Positions 8,124-15,217 of a stretch of DNA of 17,939 nucleotides are shown in pieces. The position numbers were made by a program, and so were the translations under genes. Position 1 is the first letter of the stretch. Every line of letters begins with the position of its first letter. Location of the stretch: the NCBI GenBank assembly GCA_050305935.1, contig JBNLGG010000077.1, forward strand, positions 1-17,939, written 5' to 3'. Origin of the DNA: CAJXNP01 sp050305935. GTDB lineage: Bacteria > Bacteroidota > Bacteroidia > Cytophagales > Cyclobacteriaceae. Under the pieces are notes generated by a model. The model was not told the origin of the DNA and searched no databases. It saw only the letters and a program-made list of their open reading frames with translations.

Positions 8124-8972
8124 ATGGTTAAATACATTTTAAACGACCAGCTAATTGATCAGGACAAGGCATTTATCCACGTTCACGACCTGGCCATTCT
8201 TCGGGGGTATGGGGTGTTTGACTTTTTCCGCCTGGACGGAAGCGTACCCATGTTCATCGATGATCATCTGGAGAGGTTTTTCCAATCAGCAGCTCGACTT
8301 CGCCTGATACCTCCCTTATCTATTAACCAATTGAAAGACAAAATCATCGAAATGCTTTGTGCTAACAAAATGGCCAATTCAGGCGTAAGGCTGGTGCTGA
8401 CCGGCGGTGAATCCCCAAATGGCTATGACATTGGCAAACCCACACTCATCGTACTGAATGAACCGATAAAGCGGGATCCGGGAGAATTGAGAAAAGAAGG
8501 CATCCGATTGACATCCCTGGAATACCTGCGCAATATTCCGGAGGCAAAGACCATCAACTACATCATGGGAATTTATAACCTGCCAGAGTTGGAAAAGAAA
8601 GACGCCCTGGACACCATTTATTTTCATGAAGGAAACGTGCTGGAATTGACCAGGGCTAATTTTTTTATCATCAATGAACAAGATCAAATTGTGACCGCAA
8701 AAGATAATATCCTGAAAGGGATCAACCGGAATAAGCTGCTCGAAGCCTGCCAGGATGATTTTGACATACAGGAAAGGGAAATGAAGGTAAAAGAACTGGC
8801 GGCGGCAAAGGAGGCCTTTATCACGGGAACAAATAGGCGAGTCATTCCTGTGGTTTCCATCGATGATCAAATAATTGGTACCGGAAAACCCGGACCTTTG
8901 GTTAAGAGAGTCCAAGAGTTATTTGATAAGTTTGTGAGGGTATATATTACGAATTCCGACCCTCTATTTTAA
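8124..8972 (+). CDS. Fold-type IV PLP aminotransferase (branched-chain / D-amino acid aminotransferase-like)
   Basis: This 282-residue protein belongs to the class IV aminotransferase family, which includes branched-chain aminotransferases, D-amino acid aminotransferases and aminodeoxychorismate lyase. RGYGVFDFFR (residues 27-36) is the conserved early motif. The PLP Lys is K142 in EAKTINY, and the cofactor-contacting Glu is E174 in LELTRANFFI. The C-terminal loop GTNRRVIPVVSID (about 234-246) corresponds to the usual GTAxxVxPV phosphate loop, with Asn-Arg-Arg in the variable positions. The substrate cannot be decided. The start is ATG at 8124. The gene is divergent from serC, so the two may share a control region, but nothing in the sequence proves joint regulation. 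Confidence 0.85.
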   Translation: MVKYILNDQLIDQDKAFIHVHDLAILRGYGVFDFFRLDGSVPMFIDDHLERFFQSAARLRLIPPLSINQLKDKIIEMLCANKMANSGVRLVLTGGESPNGYDIGKPTLIVLNEPIKRDPGELRKEGIRLTSLEYLRNIPEAKTINYIMGIYNLPELEKKDALDTIYFHEGNVLELTRANFFIINEQDQIVTAKDNILKGINRNKLLEACQDDFDIQEREMKVKELAAAKEAFITGTNRRVIPVVSIDDQIIGTGKPGPLVKRVQELFDKFVRVYITNSDPLF

Positions 8973-9056
8973 GGATCTTTATGCTGTGCAGTTTTCCTTT
9001 GAATAGTGCCGTAATGACGTGCAACTATGATGTAGTTAATGTCTTTTTTTCGATTT

Positions 9057-9075
9057 AAAAAGAATTTCTCTTTTT
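9057..9075. terminator. Weak possible bidirectional terminator hairpin
   Basis: AAAAAGA, a five-base loop and TCTTTTT form a perfect 7-bp hairpin in the gap between the convergent aminotransferase gene (ending at 8972) and the cytochrome c gene (ending at 9247). The stem is almost all A-T and would be weak, with the T-run inside the stem on both strands. Position is the main support. The rest of the 274-bp gap (8973-9246) shows no gene or other structure. Confidence 0.25.
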
Positions 9076-9246
9076 GTAGAAACCATTATCAGTACGTAAT
9101 AAACTGACTTTTTCAACCTCAAGTCTTACCATAGTGTCTTCCAGGAAAGACAAAACGTTATATGAGGTGGTATTCCCGCCATGCAATCAAAAGTTGGAAA
9201 TCAATCTTGCATCCATCACTATTATCTCGTCTATCGCAAGGTTTGA

Positions 9247-9666
9247 TTACTTTTTCAAACTTCGGATAAAATGCACTAAGATCCATCGGTCTTCATCACT
9301 TAACTTTTTTTCAAACCCGGGCATATCCTCACGACCTTTTGTTGTTTTGTAGAAAAGTTCGCCATCGGTCTGCCTTTGTACTTCGTTTGAGGTGAGGTCT
9401 CCTGGGAATGTATCCAGTTCTTCGGCTTTCGGTCCGTCTCCTTCACCATTTTTACCATGACAGGATTTACAATGCTTACTATAGTAGCTTATACCAATAT
9501 TTAATACCTCATCGTCAAACGGTACCGGATTCTTGAGTCTTTTAAAAGATTCAGGAACGTTCCAGTCATCATCTGATTGGTCGGGTATGTTAAATCCAAA
9601 TGCAAAAAAGATGAGCAAAGTAGAAACAATTACGGTTGCTTTGTGATAACTGCTTTTCGCTTTCAT
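9247..9666 (-). CDS. Mono-heme c-type cytochrome
   Basis: This small periplasmic electron carrier has 139 residues. An N-terminal signal segment (residues 10-25, TVIVSTLLIFFAFGFN) is followed by one heme site CKSCH (66-70) with a GKNGEGDGPKA tail typical of class I cytochromes, and the Met ligand is probably M115 in DMPGF. No lipobox Cys is visible, so it may be soluble or held by its signal segment. It is the last gene of the seven-gene operon, 15 bp after the NrfD-fusion gene. It resembles the mono-heme subunit (ActE type) of alternative complex III and is the likely electron acceptor of the membrane module. The start is ATG at 9666. Confidence 0.88.
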   Translation of the reverse strand: MKAKSSYHKATVIVSTLLIFFAFGFNIPDQSDDDWNVPESFKRLKNPVPFDDEVLNIGISYYSKHCKSCHGKNGEGDGPKAEELDTFPGDLTSNEVQRQTDGELFYKTTKGREDMPGFEKKLSDEDRWILVHFIRSLKK

Positions 9667-9681
9667 GATGTAAAGGTTTAA

Positions 9682-11880
9682 TTAATGAATATTTATTTGG
9701 CGCTTTCCGATTCTGTTTACCCGCACAAGTTGGTAAACCAGGTAAATGATTACCCCCCAAATTCCAAGAATAACTGAATTTGCAGCAACTATTAACCAGA
9801 AAGGCGCTTTAGATCTAGTTGACCATAATGTTCTTTTAGAAAGAATGTCTTCTACATTTACCGCATCTCCCCATTTCATATTTTGCTCAATGGTAATGTT
9901 ACCAAAATCATCATGGTCAATAACCTTGGCGACAATTGATACATTTCCCGATGTATCGGCAGGGATATTATTTGGGTAATTGACCACAACTTGACCCTGA
10001 TCGTCGGTAAAAGCATATCCATTGTCTATGGGAAGTAGTCCAAACATTCTCCTTACGAAAATTTTTATTTGAATTTCAGGAACCGGTATTAAATGACCAT
10101 TTGTGTGTTCATAGAGCGACACCAAAACCTGATGTAGGGAATCTTCCTGGATAAGATCCATTTGCAATTCCGCCTTTTTAACCTTCAGATATTTTCTCTG
10201 GTCTTCTAAATTTGAGTCTCCTAATATTCGAGCTATAAAATTCCATTCAGTTAATGTATCGTAAGCATTATAAAATTTTCCGGGCAGGATATAAATGCCT
10301 TTTCCTTCCTCATTTGTAATGACATTTCCCATCATTCCTTGTTTACTTTCTTCATTCAGAAAAAGGTTTACAATCACTCCTTCAGCAGGCAAATATTTAC
10401 GACCATCCCTGGTTCTCACCTGAAGTGTCACATAAGAGGAGCTATCTATTTTATTATAATCCAGTCTCATTTGAGCAGTGGATTTATCAACTGCCTTTGA
10501 AGGAAGAGTTAGAGATAAAACAAATAAAGTAGCAATCACAGTCTTGGACACCAGGCTTTTTTTACCCTTTACATTTAATCTTTCTTCATAGTCAATCGGT
10601 TCTGCAATAGGTATAATTGGAAATAACCGGGTAAATCCCGTCATAACTAATAAAACTCCAGCAAGTGAACCCAATGTAATAAGGCTTTCTAATACAGTTG
10701 GAAAATAGTGATGGTAAGAATCGGGAACATCCTGGATGGGCAAAAAAGGATTGAGTAAGGTAGGCGTTACAATTAGAAATCGCTTAAACCATGCGCCCAC
10801 CACAATTAAAATGGCAACGATAAGCATAGGTAATGGTTTTCTTCCTTTCTTACTGATCATTACTACAATCGGCACGATCATTCCAAGAATAATAACGCTC
10901 CAAAATAGTATCGAATATTCACCAGTTAATAGTTCTGTAAGATGTCCGGATTCACCTGACTTCATTTTGAACCCGGGAATTAAATATTCATTTACATTAA
11001 AATAGAGGTAGAGAAGTGCCAATAAAACAGTAAGCTTTCCCATCCGGTCAAAATGAACCTTTGTAATATAGTTTTGAAGATGATAGGCTCTTCGATATAC
11101 ATACATGGCAATTACTACGCATGCTGCTCCTGCAAGAAATGCTCCTGAAACAAAATAAGCCCCAAAATTTGTACTATCCCACCCCGGGCGATAGGTAGTG
11201 GCAAAAAGCCAGGAGGTGACTGTGTGAATTGCGAATGCTACCGGTATTATCGTAATGGCCAATATCCGGATGGATTTTCGAATAATTTCCTTTTGTTGAG
11301 GACTATCTACCCAATGAAATGATAAGAAATTATATACTTTTTTTAGCCATTTATTATTTGTTACAGAATACTTGTTGATTAAGTGCATATCCTCAATCAA
11401 TGGAAAAAAGAGCAACAAAATGCTCAACACCATGTATGTGGCTACAACGACCACATCCCAGATAATTGGTGATTGTAAACGTCCATAAACAATGAGATGC
11501 CATAAACGGTCCGGCCGGCCCGTATCGACAATAACAATGACGGCGGCAAAAAAGATGGAAGAAACAGCGATAATTTCTGCTATCCGATTTAACACAGCTC
11601 CCCATTTTGCACCGGAAAGGTAAAGTATCGCACTTATCAGCGAACCGACCAGGCTAATAGCCACAAAAAAGACAAAATTGGAAATGTAGATACCCCATGA
11701 AGCATAATCTCGCATGGCGGTGATTCCAAGTCCTTCTCTAATCTGTACAGTGTAGGATATGGCTCCCGCGATAAAGACAATTGCAAGCCCAATTGTCCAT
11801 ATCAACCCCACTTTACCAAATTTTCTTGGTTCAAGATCTTTGACCACGTTGGAGATATCTCGAGGTAATCTATTCTTCAT
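9682..11880 (-). CDS. NrfD/ActC-type quinol-interacting membrane subunit fused to a periplasmic beta-rich domain
   Basis: This 732-residue fusion has two parts. Residues 1 to about 437 are an NrfD/HybB/ActC-type membrane protein with about ten transmembrane segments, including MRDYASWGIYISNFVFFVAI and FAIHTVTSWLFATTYRPGW. This family exchanges electrons with quinones in partnership with a periplasmic ferredoxin. From about 438 a KGKK stretch leads into a signal-peptide-like segment (VIATLFVLSLTLPSKA, 448-463). About 210 residues of beta-rich sequence follow, looking like two Ig-like repeats (YVTLQVRTRDGRKYLPAEGV and LIPVPEIQIKIFVRRMFG). A final transmembrane helix (about 695-720) and a basic tail close the protein. 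The positive-inside rule puts the beta domain in the periplasm. ATG at 11880 is preferred over the TTG at 11913; it overlaps the ferredoxin stop by 11 bp. The NrfD family call is firm; the function of the fused domain is unknown. Confidence 0.85.
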   Translation of the reverse strand: MKNRLPRDISNVVKDLEPRKFGKVGLIWTIGLAIVFIAGAISYTVQIREGLGITAMRDYASWGIYISNFVFFVAISLVGSLISAILYLSGAKWGAVLNRIAEIIAVSSIFFAAVIVIVDTGRPDRLWHLIVYGRLQSPIIWDVVVVATYMVLSILLLFFPLIEDMHLINKYSVTNNKWLKKVYNFLSFHWVDSPQQKEIIRKSIRILAITIIPVAFAIHTVTSWLFATTYRPGWDSTNFGAYFVSGAFLAGAACVVIAMYVYRRAYHLQNYITKVHFDRMGKLTVLLALLYLYFNVNEYLIPGFKMKSGESGHLTELLTGEYSILFWSVIILGMIVPIVVMISKKGRKPLPMLIVAILIVVGAWFKRFLIVTPTLLNPFLPIQDVPDSYHHYFPTVLESLITLGSLAGVLLVMTGFTRLFPIIPIAEPIDYEERLNVKGKKSLVSKTVIATLFVLSLTLPSKAVDKSTAQMRLDYNKIDSSSYVTLQVRTRDGRKYLPAEGVIVNLFLNEESKQGMMGNVITNEEGKGIYILPGKFYNAYDTLTEWNFIARILGDSNLEDQRKYLKVKKAELQMDLIQEDSLHQVLVSLYEHTNGHLIPVPEIQIKIFVRRMFGLLPIDNGYAFTDDQGQVVVNYPNNIPADTSGNVSIVAKVIDHDDFGNITIEQNMKWGDAVNVEDILSKRTLWSTRSKAPFWLIVAANSVILGIWGVIIYLVYQLVRVNRIGKRQINIH

Positions 11881-12784
11881 CTGATGAAATATTTTCTTCC
11901 AAACCTGCTTCAAAAGGAAATAGTCTGTTTACCGGGGGTAAATAATAAACCCTTGGTTTGGTGCCTAAATCTTCCAGTAGCCTGTAACCACCTTTATCTT
12001 TTAGCAATTGGCTCAATTGTACAGTTTCGTCCCCATTGGTTACGGCGTCTTCATTTTCATCACCGTAGTAGAATACACCATTAGGACAAGATGTTACACA
12101 AAGTGGTAGTTTGCCGTCTGCTGCCATTTGTGGACAAAAGTCACATTTCTCTACTGTTCCTAATTGGGAGTGTGCGCCGACATAATGAAAATTGTCACTA
12201 TGCGGTTTTTCGTTCGATATTAACTCTTCATTCCAATTAAACACACGGGTGGAATAAGGGCAAGCGGCCATGCAAAACCTACAACCAATACATCTGTTAT
12301 TGTCTATATGTACTATTCCGTCCTGCCTTTTAAAGGTGGCATCAACAGGGCATACTTTTACACAAGGAGGCTCATCACAATGCATACAAATGGTAGGTTG
12401 CCAGTAAGGAGCAGAGCGATCATTATTTTGCATCTTATATACTTTCACCCAATTTTTCGAATCAGTTAAGTTGTGCATCTTGTTACATGCAGACTGGCAT
12501 TTTCTTTCTCGCTTGCACTTAGACAGATCAATTACCATCACAAACTTTCTTCCTTTAATTCCCTTTCTTAAGTCTCCATTAATTGCCTTATGAGGCAAAT
12601 ATTTGGGGACTTCCTTTAGGAGGGACTTATTAACACTGACTACCTCTCCTTCCGGGGAAAGCAGTTCTACAAAATCAGCATTTTTTGCCTCTCCCGGCTT
12701 TTTAATTGGATTGATAGATGCCACTAATCCAAGCCCCAATCCCGATAGGAATTTCCGCCTGTTTATGATATGTTTCCCTTTCAT
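11870..12784 (-). CDS. Tat-exported four-cluster [4Fe-4S] ferredoxin subunit (NrfC/HybA-like)
   Basis: This 304-residue electron-transfer subunit should work on the periplasmic face with the NrfD-type protein of the next gene. The Tat signal NRRKFLSGLGLGL (8-20) is clear. Four cluster-binding sets follow. Set 1 is C90, E93, C96 and C100, where Glu replaces the usual second Cys. Set 2 is C133, C136, C141 and C145 (CMHCDEPPCVKVCP). Set 3 is C165, C168, C171 and C175 (CIGCRFCMAACP). Set 4 is C214, C217, C229 and C233. The family is shared by NrfC, PsrB, HybA and DmsB. I chose ATG at 12784, which places the twin-arginine at residues 9-10; a GTG at 12814 would add ten residues. No molybdopterin partner gene is adjacent. 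Confidence 0.9.
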   Translation of the reverse strand: MKGKHIINRRKFLSGLGLGLVASINPIKKPGEAKNADFVELLSPEGEVVSVNKSLLKEVPKYLPHKAINGDLRKGIKGRKFVMVIDLSKCKRERKCQSACNKMHNLTDSKNWVKVYKMQNNDRSAPYWQPTICMHCDEPPCVKVCPVDATFKRQDGIVHIDNNRCIGCRFCMAACPYSTRVFNWNEELISNEKPHSDNFHYVGAHSQLGTVEKCDFCPQMAADGKLPLCVTSCPNGVFYYGDENEDAVTNGDETVQLSQLLKDKGGYRLLEDLGTKPRVYYLPPVNRLFPFEAGLEENISSDEE

Positions 12785-12822
12785 CTTTGTGCTCAATGCT
12801 TTTTTTAAAAACACTATTTACC

Positions 12823-13077
12823 CTACCGATGTATCCATTGACATATTTCTGAATGGCTCGCTTTTCTTTTATAAGTATTTTGAATATCAGATATATCTAT
12901 TTCGATCAGCCTGCCATCTTTAGAAAGCATTTTAATTTTTTGACTATGGTTTACTTTTCCAAATGATTTTAGAAATCCTAGCCCCATGAAAGCCACAATC
13001 CCATTTCTGATCAGTCGCCTTCTTTTTGGTTTTATTCTACTAGGGCTGCATATCATATTTCTTCTGAAAAGTTTCAT
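12823..13077 (-). CDS. Small Tat-signal protein of unknown function
   Basis: This 84-residue protein is probably exported by the Tat system. KRRRLIRNGIVAFMGLGFLK (18-37) has a twin-arginine core followed by a hydrophobic stretch. After it comes KIKMLSKDGRLIEIDISDI (47-65). This resembles the segment after the Tat signal of the neighbouring ferredoxin (FVELLSPEGEVVSVNKSLL, 38-56), so the two may be partly homologous. The end is NTYKRKASHSEICQWIHR. No Cys pair or heme motif exists in the mature part. The ATG at 13077 is preferred; an ATG at 13101 would overlap the DUF5777 gene. It lies 11 bp after that gene and 38 bp before the ferredoxin. It may be an assembly factor or small subunit of the complex; this is a guess from position. 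Confidence 0.7.
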   Translation of the reverse strand: MKLFRRNMICSPSRIKPKRRRLIRNGIVAFMGLGFLKSFGKVNHSQKIKMLSKDGRLIEIDISDIQNTYKRKASHSEICQWIHR

Positions 13078-13088
13078 TTCATGGTTAT

Positions 13089-13961
13089 TTAAAAGTTCCA
13101 CAACCTCGTAATATTAAAGCCAATCAAAATTTCATTTTCGGTGTAATCATTGCTATTATACATATGATTTTCCTGTGGAATTATCGCCCCAAAATTCCCC
13201 ACGAATACTTGAAAGGCATGGCCGCTTGTTGCGATTTCAACTCCTAAAGCAAGGTTGGGATTTGGATTATTTAGCCGCTGTTTTGTAAGAGGCTGATCCA
13301 CATTAAAGATAATGGACGACTGAGGGGAAAATTTGAAACGCCCCATCCCCGAAAAAGCAAACTGATCGTTTCCGTATCTTTCTTCTGTCGCAACAAAATT
13401 GAAATGCGAGAAACTGGGTGCTATTTGCAATGATAGCTTATCATTTATTTTCCGACCTATTATTATCTGATGAAAATATGAGTACCGATCAGTGGCATAT
13501 ATGAAATTATCATCACTAAGGGTACTAATACCCATTAGGCCAAAATAAGTAATAGACGTAGGGATTTTACCTGACCTGCTTTGCTTTAAAATAGCATATT
13601 TAATATTCAGGTCGATAAGTTTTTTAAACTTCGTAACACCTATGCCTACCGATATATTATCGAACGGAGTGTATCCCAATCCCAACCTGATATTTGATGG
13701 CGCCCATAGACCATATAGATCTTCTGAACCATTTTCCCACGTTCCAAATCGATGCTGAATATCAAATTCAAGGGTTTTTTTTGAAGGTACTATGACCGTT
13801 TGGTTATCGATGATAATGCTACTTTCAAATGGAGACCGCACAGGTAGATCAGAAAAATCCACTGTTTGTAGCGAATCTTGGCCTCTTGCGGTGTCAACCA
13901 GCAAGCAGAAAACCCCAATTAGAATTAATTTGCCAAGTAAATAACTGTCATTCATTTTCAT
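13089..13961 (-). CDS. DUF5777 family secreted beta-barrel-like protein
   Basis: This is a 290-residue secreted protein. The signal peptide (about 1-28, KLILIGVFCLLVDTARGQ) is followed by a beta-rich body with alternating polar and hydrophobic strands and a terminal aromatic residue (ITRLWNF), as in outer-membrane barrels. It matches what I remember of the Bacteroidota family DUF5777: PVRSPFESSIIIDNQTVIVP, KTLEFDIQHRFGTWENG, LYGLWAPSNIRLGLGY, LSLQIAPSFSHFN and HAFQVFVGNFGAIIPQENHM. The family has no assigned function. In this operon it stands between the CX4CH cytochrome lipoprotein (11 bp upstream) and the small Tat protein (11 bp downstream). Outer-membrane location is inferred from the strand pattern and the last residue. 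The start could be either Met of MKM (13961 or 13955). Confidence 0.82.
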   Translation of the reverse strand: MKMNDSYLLGKLILIGVFCLLVDTARGQDSLQTVDFSDLPVRSPFESSIIIDNQTVIVPSKKTLEFDIQHRFGTWENGSEDLYGLWAPSNIRLGLGYTPFDNISVGIGVTKFKKLIDLNIKYAILKQSRSGKIPTSITYFGLMGISTLSDDNFIYATDRYSYFHQIIIGRKINDKLSLQIAPSFSHFNFVATEERYGNDQFAFSGMGRFKFSPQSSIIFNVDQPLTKQRLNNPNPNLALGVEIATSGHAFQVFVGNFGAIIPQENHMYNSNDYTENEILIGFNITRLWNF

Positions 13962-13972
13962 GACTAAATAGG

Positions 13973-14380
13973 TTAATTATTCAAAGCCCCTTGAGAAATC
14001 CAGGTTTCGATTAGGTTGATTTGAGCTTGAGGCAGATTACCTCCGGTAGGCATGGGATCAGTAGTAGATCTCATCCTTTTAATAAGCACACTTGCTGCAG
14101 GATTTTCCAGGTTGATAAGATTTTTGTCAAACAATTGTTCATATGCAACTCCCGCAGATAGATTTGGTGACTCTCCTCCGCTGACATGACAACTGGTTAG
14201 GCTACAGTTTGCTGTAAATATGGGTTGTACACTTTTGCTAAAGCTTACTTCGCCGGATACGATAATTTCCGGTTGCACAAATTCATCATTATCATAAAAA
14301 CAACCAGTCGCCAATAGGCCTATTAATGAGATAATAGCCAGCTTACCGAATAAAGAATCCATCTTTACATTCCTTTTCAT
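13973..14380 (-). CDS. Lipoprotein cytochrome c-like protein with a CX4CH heme motif
   Basis: This 135-residue lipoprotein has the lipobox LLATGC (Cys27) after a hydrophobic signal. After it comes EVSFSKSVQPIFTANC, the usual opening of a cytochrome c-like domain. The heme site is then CSLTSCH (C59, C64, H65), with four rather than two residues between the cysteines; I checked this in the nucleotides. The likely distal ligand is Met110 in TDPMPTGG, and the C-terminal helix INLIETWISQGA is typical. Planctomycete-type cytochrome domains show the same CX4CH spacing. It is the second gene of the operon, 15 bp after the YceI gene. It is probably anchored in the outer membrane or inner membrane facing the periplasm; which of the two cannot be told. 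Confidence 0.82.
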   Translation of the reverse strand: MKRNVKMDSLFGKLAIISLIGLLATGCFYDNDEFVQPEIIVSGEVSFSKSVQPIFTANCSLTSCHVSGGESPNLSAGVAYEQLFDKNLINLENPAASVLIKRMRSTTDPMPTGGNLPQAQINLIETWISQGALNN

Positions 14381-14395
14381 GATTCTTTGTTTGGG

Positions 14396-15115
14396 TTATC
14401 TCAACCGGGTTTCACAATTAATCTTAATCGTTACTTCATCACCAATATTATTGGATTCTACTTCGAATATACTTTTAGCAAACATGGTAAATTCACCTGA
14501 AAATCCTGCTCTAAGGTCGGTACCATCCTTTGCTTCTGAGCGATCGTAGTATTCAACCAGTCGAAAGGTTAAGTCAATGGGACTTTTCACACCATGGAAG
14601 TTTAAAAAGCCCTTTGCCAAATATTCATTTCCTTCTATACGTGAAATATTTGTACTTGAAAAGGAAGCAACATTTGATAGGGAATCAATCCCCGCAGGGT
14701 CAAGAGATCCGTCTTCCAGCGTATCACCATTATGTATTACACCCAGGGTATTTGTCAGGCATCCTCCAAGCCGATCCCGGTTCGGTTCTCCCGTAATATT
14801 GCTTGTAATAACAACATATGCATCAATGGAACTATTTTCAATGTTTTTTTCATCAAAAACCAGATCAATGTTAAAGTTTGAAAATCTTCCTGTTAGTAAT
14901 GCTAACTCACCTAAATAGGCTGTTTCCCACTCAATATTGGAATGAGGTTTATCAAACCGCCATACAGGGCCGTTTGTGTCGACGTACAACTCTCCCACTT
15001 CTGAACCGCCATTCAAAATGGGCTCAACTTCATCATCGTGAGTACATGTTAGTGTTAGTATCAATGAAAGTAGTACAAGAATGATGAGGTTCTCAGACTT
15101 GATAAACATTTTCAT
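14396..15115 (-). CDS. YceI-domain lipoprotein
   Basis: This 239-residue protein has a hydrophobic N-terminus ending in LILTLTC (Cys24), a probable though imperfect lipobox. A YceI domain follows from about 50 to 236. Family signs are VWRFDKPHSNIEWETAYLGE near the start, the stretch GRFSNFNIDLVFDEKNIENS, SIDAYVVITSNITGEPNRD, ASFSSTNI, and KGFLNFHGVKSPIDLTF. YceI proteins are lipocalin-like barrels that bind polyisoprenoid chains, including quinone-like molecules. In a quinol-oxidising operon this could mean handling of a quinone or other isoprenoid, but that is inference. It is the first gene of the operon, with ATG at 15115 or 15109, behind a candidate promoter and a palindromic site. Confidence 0.85.
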   Translation of the reverse strand: MKMFIKSENLIILVLLSLILTLTCTHDDEVEPILNGGSEVGELYVDTNGPVWRFDKPHSNIEWETAYLGELALLTGRFSNFNIDLVFDEKNIENSSIDAYVVITSNITGEPNRDRLGGCLTNTLGVIHNGDTLEDGSLDPAGIDSLSNVASFSSTNISRIEGNEYLAKGFLNFHGVKSPIDLTFRLVEYYDRSEAKDGTDLRAGFSGEFTMFAKSIFEVESNNIGDEVTIKINCETRLR

Positions 15116-15145
15116 AAGAATTCCTTTTATAAAAATTTATCAAAT

Positions 15146-15153
15146 CAAAAGTA
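15146..15153 (-). promoter_or_regulatory. Candidate Bacteroidota -7 promoter element (TACTTTTG) for the electron-transfer operon
   Basis: On the minus strand TACTTTTG is an exact match to the Bacteroidota -7 consensus TAnnTTTG. It ends 30 bp before the ATG of the YceI gene. No TTTG or TTG is seen at the usual -33 distance; that place is taken by the palindrome at 15161-15176. This would fit a promoter that needs, or is blocked by, a regulator. An octamer match alone in AT-rich sequence can be chance. Confidence 0.4.
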
Positions 15154-15160
15154 ATTTTTG

Positions 15161-15176
15161 CATGACGGTTGTCATG
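15161..15176. promoter_or_regulatory. Perfect palindrome CATGACGGTTGTCATG, possible Crp/Fnr-family operator
   Basis: The two 6-bp arms are perfect with a 4-bp centre. The TGAC-N4-GTCA core has the same spacing as the FNR-type site TTGAT-N4-ATCAA. It lies 45 bp before the YceI start codon, in the spacer or -33 region of the candidate promoter. Crp/Fnr-family regulators often control respiratory operons, which fits the genes downstream. No regulator gene is in the window, so the factor is unknown. Confidence 0.4.
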
Positions 15177-15217
15177 TAATTGAGAAATGCTTTATGCGAA
15201 CGGTTTTGTTACAAATT

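Noticed and set aside
8379..8915. 178-codon minus-strand open frame
   Set aside because: It is antisense to the aminotransferase gene, which has clear catalytic motifs.
11881..11913. TTG start for the NrfD-fusion gene, adding 11 residues
   Set aside because: It would overlap the ferredoxin gene by 44 bp; the ATG at 11880 gives a small overlap and a normal N-terminus.
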